NCBI RefSeq assembly: GCF_002024165.1
Contig: NZ_MWQN01000004.1
Coordinates: forward strand, 620,001 to 684,000
Source: Embleya scabrispora
Lineage (GTDB): Bacteria; Actinomycetota; Actinomycetes; Streptomycetales; Streptomycetaceae
Length of the DNA: 64,000 bases
Direction: 5' to 3'
Under the pieces are notes generated by a model. It was given only the letters and a program-made list of their open reading frames with translations. It ran no database searches and was not told the DNA's origin. The translations under genes and the position numbers were made by a program. Position 1 is the first letter of the stretch. Every line of letters begins with the position of its first letter. Below are positions 60,480 through 64,000 of this stretch, in pieces.

Positions 60480-61664
60480 ATGCCCATTCCCGTCGGCGAC
60501 CCCGTCGCCTACCCCTTCAACGAAGCCGCCGGCCTGGAGTTGTCCGCGCGGTACGCCCGGGCCCAGCACGCCGACGGACTGCCGCGCGTGCGACTGCCCT
60601 ACGGCGAACCCGCCTGGCTCGTCACGCGCTACGCGGATGCCAGACTGGTCCTGGGCGACCCGAGGTTCAGCCGCGCCGCTTGCACCGTGCGTGACGAGCC
60701 GCGCGAGCAACCGGGCCGGGTCACCGCGGGCATCGGTGCCACGGACCCGCCCGACCACACCCGGTTGCGCAAGCTGGTGGCCAAGGCGTTCACCGTGCAG
60801 CGGATGGAGCGGCTGCGCCCGGGCATCCGCGCCCTGGCCGAGGATTTGGCGCAGGACCTGGCGGACTCGGGCCCGCCCGCCGACCTCGTGGAGTCCTTCG
60901 CGCTCCCGCTTCCCGTCGCCGTGATCTGCCGACTGCTCGGGGTGCCCGAGGCGGACCGTCCGCTCTTTCGCGCCTGGAGCGACGACGCGGTGTCCAGCAA
61001 CGCCGCCGAGCAGGTGGCGGCGAGCATGCGCGAGTTGAGCGCCTACATGGTCGAGTTGATCGCCGAACACCGCGTGCGACCCGCGGACGACCTGATCACC
61101 GAGTTGATCGAGGCCCGCGACGTCGAGGAGCGGCTCTCCGAGGCCGAGTTGGTCGAGCAGTGCATGGGGCTGCTGATCGCGGGCCACGAGGCCACCGCGA
61201 TGCTGATTCCGAACTTCGTCCACCTTCTGCTCGGCCGGTACGGCGGGCTCGGGTGGCTGCGCGACGAGCCCGACCGTATCCCGGCGGCGGTCGAGGAGTT
61301 GTTGCGCTTCGTCCCGCTGCGCACCGGGGCCCTCGCGGCGCGCTGGGCCACCGAGGACGTCGAGGTCGGCGGGATGCTGGTGCGGGCGGGCGAACCCGTC
61401 ATGGTCTCGGTGGGCGCCGCCAACCGCGATGCGCGGCGTTTTTCCGCTCCCGACGCGCTCGACCCGGGCCGCGAGGGCAATCGGCACATGGCGTTCGGCC
61501 ACGGGGTGCATCACTGCGTCGGCGCGCCGTTGGCCCGCCTGGAGTTGCAGGAGGCGCTGCGCGCTCTGGCCCTGCGGATGCCGAGCCTGTATCCGGCCGG
61601 TGCCGTGGTCTGGAAGAGTCGTTCGCTCGTCCGAGGTCCGCACACCATGCCGGTGGGGTGGTGA
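60480..61664 (+). CDS. Cytochrome P450
   Basis: A 394-residue class I bacterial P450. The I-helix is MGLLIAGHEATAMLIPNFVH with A-G-H-E-A-T, the K-helix E-x-x-R is in AVEELLRFVP, and the heme loop is MAFGHGVHHCVGAPLARLE with Cys346. GAGG precedes the ATG. Its stop overlaps the start of a ferredoxin gene by four bases, so the two form a native redox pair. The substrate is probably the scaffold made by genes to the right of the window. Confidence 0.94.
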   Translation: MPIPVGDPVAYPFNEAAGLELSARYARAQHADGLPRVRLPYGEPAWLVTRYADARLVLGDPRFSRAACTVRDEPREQPGRVTAGIGATDPPDHTRLRKLVAKAFTVQRMERLRPGIRALAEDLAQDLADSGPPADLVESFALPLPVAVICRLLGVPEADRPLFRAWSDDAVSSNAAEQVAASMRELSAYMVELIAEHRVRPADDLITELIEARDVEERLSEAELVEQCMGLLIAGHEATAMLIPNFVHLLLGRYGGLGWLRDEPDRIPAAVEELLRFVPLRTGALAARWATEDVEVGGMLVRAGEPVMVSVGAANRDARRFSAPDALDPGREGNRHMAFGHGVHHCVGAPLARLELQEALRALALRMPSLYPAGAVVWKSRSLVRGPHTMPVGW

Positions 61665-61888
61665 GGGCGGTGCCGCTCTGGCGGGTGGTGGTGGATCGCG
61701 ACCGCTGCATGGGCTCGGGCGTCTGCGTCGCCCTGGCCGCTTCGCTGTTCGTCCTGGACGACGAACGCTCCCGGCCGCGGGCCGAGCACGTCGCCCCGGA
61801 CGAGACGGTGCTCGACGCGGCCGACTGCTGCCCGGCGCGGGCCGTCACCGTGACGGAGAACGGACGGGTGATCGGCCCGCGCGACTGA
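61661..61888 (+). CDS. 3Fe-4S ferredoxin partner of the P450
   Basis: A 75-residue ferredoxin with the Streptomyces P450-partner pattern DRDRCMGSGVCVALAASLF, then a distal DCCPARAVTV. The spacing C-x5-C ... C-x-x-C-P-like with a non-Cys residue at the usual second ligand position fits a [3Fe-4S] cluster. The GTG at 61661 overlaps the P450 stop as GTGA; a GTG three codons later is possible. It passes electrons from a ferredoxin reductase to the P450s of this unit. Confidence 0.9.
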   Translation: MRAVPLWRVVVDRDRCMGSGVCVALAASLFVLDDERSRPRAEHVAPDETVLDAADCCPARAVTVTENGRVIGPRD

Positions 61889-62009
61889 CAGTTCCGGGCA
61901 CGTGGCCGACCCGCGCGTGTCCCCGCACCACGAAGGATCCCACGCGGGAACGGCCGTCGACGACGCCGTCCCCGTCGATCGTCGTCCCCGTTGCCGAAAG
62001 GGGCATCGT

Positions 62010-62897
62010 ATGCAGAACACCGAATATCTCGAGTTGGTGGAGACGGCCGGCGGCCGGGAGAACCATTACGCGCGCGTCGTCGATCGGTACTACGAACTCG
62101 TGACGCCGATGTGCCGTGACGTGTGGTCGGACTCGTTTCACCTCGCGTGGTTCGCCGAGGGGCAACGACTGCACGAGGCGCAGCGCACGATGCAGCGGTG
62201 GCTCGCGGACCGGGGCGGGTTCACGGCGGGCGACGAACTCCTCGATGTCGGCTGCGGCATCGGGGGCCCGGCCGCGAACGTGGCCGAGTACACCGGTGCC
62301 ACGGTGACGGGTGTGAACATCTGCGGCCACCAGGTCCGGGTCGCCCGTTCCCTGCACACCGGCGACGTGGGCAGGCGACTGACCTTCGTCGAGGCGGACG
62401 CGATGCACCTCCCCTACGGTCCGGCGGAGTTCGACGGCGTCTACTCGATCGAGGCGCTGTGCTACACGCCCGACAAATCCCGCGCCTACGCGGAGGTGGC
62501 CCGGGTCGTCAAGCCGGGCGGCGCGTTCGTGGGCGCGGACTGGTTCTGTGCGGACGACCTCTCGGAGGCGGACTACGCGCGGTGGGTGGAGCCGATGTGT
62601 CGGGCGTTCGCCATCCCGCGCGTGATCCCGTTCGGCGCGGTCCGGGAACACCTGGAGACCGCCGGGTTCGAGGTCGAGTCGGTGTCGCGGTACGACGACC
62701 ACGGCGACGTCGCCCCGAACTGGCGGCTGTGCGACGACAATGCGGCGAGCGCGGCCGGGGCGGGCGCCGGCGCCGGCTCGGACTCTCGGCCGGAGAGCTT
62801 CGAATCCCTGCTGGAGGCGTCGGCGCCCGCACTTCGCGACGCATGCACGGCGGGCAAGGTGATCATGGGCTGTTGGGTCGCCCGCAGGCGAGGGTGA
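62010..62897 (+). CDS. SAM-dependent methyltransferase (sterol C24-/tocopherol-MT-like)
   Basis: A 295-residue class I methyltransferase. The N-terminal segment NHYARVVDRYYELVTPMCRD and the SAM motif LLDVGCGIGGPAANVAEYTG resemble sterol C24- and gamma-tocopherol-type C-methyltransferases, as do GVNICGHQVRVAR and FDGVYSIEALCYTPDKSRAY. A Gly/Ala-rich insertion lies near residue 250. AAAGGGG precedes the ATG. Between two P450s it is probably a scaffold C-methylase for a terpenoid-like product, which is inference from the resemblance. Confidence 0.88.
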   Translation: MQNTEYLELVETAGGRENHYARVVDRYYELVTPMCRDVWSDSFHLAWFAEGQRLHEAQRTMQRWLADRGGFTAGDELLDVGCGIGGPAANVAEYTGATVTGVNICGHQVRVARSLHTGDVGRRLTFVEADAMHLPYGPAEFDGVYSIEALCYTPDKSRAYAEVARVVKPGGAFVGADWFCADDLSEADYARWVEPMCRAFAIPRVIPFGAVREHLETAGFEVESVSRYDDHGDVAPNWRLCDDNAASAAGAGAGAGSDSRPESFESLLEASAPALRDACTAGKVIMGCWVARRRG

Positions 62898-62935
62898 CGA
62901 CGCCGCGAACCGTCCTTCCGAACGAAAGAGCGAAC

Positions 62936-64000
62936 ATGACGGACAACGCGAGGTTCGGCCCGGTTCCGGGAGCGCTGCCCCTGCTCGGTCACGCGGTGCG
63001 ACTCGGCAGGCGACCGCTCGACTTCCTCGCCTCCCTGCCGGCGTACGGCGACCTGGTCGAGATCAGGCTCGGACCCGTGCCGTTCCATGTGCTCTGCGAC
63101 CCCGATCTGGTGCACCAGGTCCTCGTGGACGACCGGACCTACGACAAGGGCGGGGCGATCTTCGACCTCGTGCGCACCGTGGCCGGCAACGGCCTGGCGA
63201 CCTGCCCGCACGACGACCACCGCGGGCAACGTCGGCTGCTGCAGCCGGCGTTCCACCGCGACCGGCTTCCCGGCTATGCCAAGGTGATGTCCGCCGAGGT
63301 GTCCACGATGCTCGACGGCTGGACGGCGAACCGCGAACTCGACGTGCTGGTCACCGTGAACGAGTTCGCCGCGAGCCTGGCCACCCGCACCCTGTTCGCC
63401 GCCGAACTCGACGACGCCACATTCGAGGAGCTGCGGCTGTGCATGCACACCGTCATGACCGGCATGATGCGCCGGATGCTCCTGCCCTGGTCCTTCCTGA
63501 ACCGGCTGCCGACCCCGGCCAACCGCCGCTTCGCGCAGGCCCGCGCACGGCTCAGGCGCTACGTCGTCCAACTCACTGCGGACTACCGGCGCGCGGGCGT
63601 GGACCACGGGGACCTGCTGTCCATCCTGCTGGCCGTCCGCAACGAGGACGGCCGGGGGTTGACCGACGCCGAGATCCACGACCAGGTCTTCACGTTCTAC
63701 CTCGGCGGCAGTGAGACCACGGCCCCCTCGCTGGCGTGGTCGTTGTACCTGCTGGGCCGCAACCCGGACATCCGCGGGCGACTCCACGACGAGGTCGACG
63801 CCGTGCTCTGCGGGCGGGTCGCCGAGTTCGACGACATCCCGAAACTGGACCTGACCCGACGGGTGATCATGGAGTCGCTGCGCCTGTACCCGCCGGGCTG
63901 GCTGTTCACCCGGGTGACCACCAAGGACACCGAACTGGCGGGCCGCCGGCTGCCGGCGGGTTCGGTCGTGCTGTACAGCCCGCACATCGTGCAGCACCGC
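62936..64000 (+). CDS. Cytochrome P450, N-terminal part (cut by window edge)
   Basis: The first 355 codons of a P450; the heme-binding Cys loop lies beyond the right edge. The start MTDNARFGPVPGALPLLGHA has the Pro-rich hinge of the pentalenene-oxygenase-like (CYP4/CYP3A-like bacterial) type. The I-helix has FYLGGSETTAPSLAWSLYLL and the K-helix E-x-x-R is in IMESLRLYPPGW. It differs clearly from the P450 at 60480, so the cluster has two separate oxidation steps. The resemblance to terpene oxygenases is from memory and moderate. Confidence 0.9.
   Translation, partial: MTDNARFGPVPGALPLLGHAVRLGRRPLDFLASLPAYGDLVEIRLGPVPFHVLCDPDLVHQVLVDDRTYDKGGAIFDLVRTVAGNGLATCPHDDHRGQRRLLQPAFHRDRLPGYAKVMSAEVSTMLDGWTANRELDVLVTVNEFAASLATRTLFAAELDDATFEELRLCMHTVMTGMMRRMLLPWSFLNRLPTPANRRFAQARARLRRYVVQLTADYRRAGVDHGDLLSILLAVRNEDGRGLTDAEIHDQVFTFYLGGSETTAPSLAWSLYLLGRNPDIRGRLHDEVDAVLCGRVAEFDDIPKLDLTRRVIMESLRLYPPGWLFTRVTTKDTELAGRRLPAGSVVLYSPHIVQHR

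Noticed and set aside
1-64000. Insertion sequences, transposases, integrases, CRISPR arrays, tRNA and rRNA genes
   Set aside because: I looked for transposase motifs, terminal inverted repeats, spaced direct repeats and clover-leaf or rRNA signatures and saw none that could be supported.

Overview
This is a 64 kb window of very GC-rich DNA. Its codon use, GTG/TTG starts, 4-bp GTGA stop/start overlaps and rare TTA codons are those of a Streptomyces-type actinomycete (Streptomyces, Kitasatospora, Embleya or a relative). A tap-tpg telomere pair at 8.9-11.9 kb implies a linear replicon, with this window probably in a chromosome arm or on a linear plasmid, where accessory and biosynthetic genes collect.

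Layout. 0-8.9 kb: a secreted protein cut by the left edge, two tandem membrane Ser/Thr kinases with PQQ-type propeller sensors, a small secreted protein, a TauD-type dioxygenase divergent from a TetR regulator with two matching operator palindromes between them, a membrane protein and a TmrB-like ATPase. 8.9-11.9 kb: tpg and tap. 12-25 kb: an O-methyltransferase, a GNAT, a PAS-SpoIIE phosphatase, an ECF sigma factor with SnoaL tail, an SgcJ-like protein, a FUSC exporter, a HelD-family RNA polymerase motor, a Sua5/YciO protein, a lipoprotein, a PNPOx-like protein and a ROK kinase.

25.2-35.1 kb: one long minus-strand operon (Eis-type acetyltransferase, DegT aminotransferase, GT2 glycosyltransferase, FAD oxidoreductase, class III aminotransferase, a small GMC-associated protein and two GMC oxidoreductases). 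It reads as an uncharacterised pathway that oxidises, aminates and glycosylates a polyol or sugar-like scaffold, with Eis as a possible tailoring or self-resistance enzyme. 35.4-41.9 kb: a lectin-like small protein, a stand-alone A-T-R mini-NRPS, a PLP decarboxylase with a TTA codon, and a circularly permuted ATP-grasp-like ligase.

41.9-50.0 kb: the most interesting locus, a compact minus-strand RiPP operon. It holds an unannotated 55-residue precursor peptide (49009-49176) with its own sigma-70 promoter, a cobalamin-type radical SAM protein, an MNIO (DUF692-fold) oxidase fused to a C-terminal helper domain, a second cobalamin-type radical SAM protein of the RiPP-maturation class, a DUF5825 protein and possibly a LysE exporter. 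A Stf0 sulfotransferase lies directly upstream.

50-58 kb: a secreted protein, a cupin dioxygenase, an AraC regulator, a cyclophilin, a secreted phospholipase-D-like enzyme, and a rifampin phosphotransferase preceded by a match to the rifamycin-associated element. 58.4-64 kb: the left part of a further biosynthetic cluster (carbamoyltransferase with a TTA codon near its start, P450, 3Fe-4S ferredoxin, C-methyltransferase-like protein, second P450) that runs off the right edge. No rRNA, tRNA, CRISPR array or insertion sequence was seen. All functions are read from motifs and remembered family features; no database search was made.
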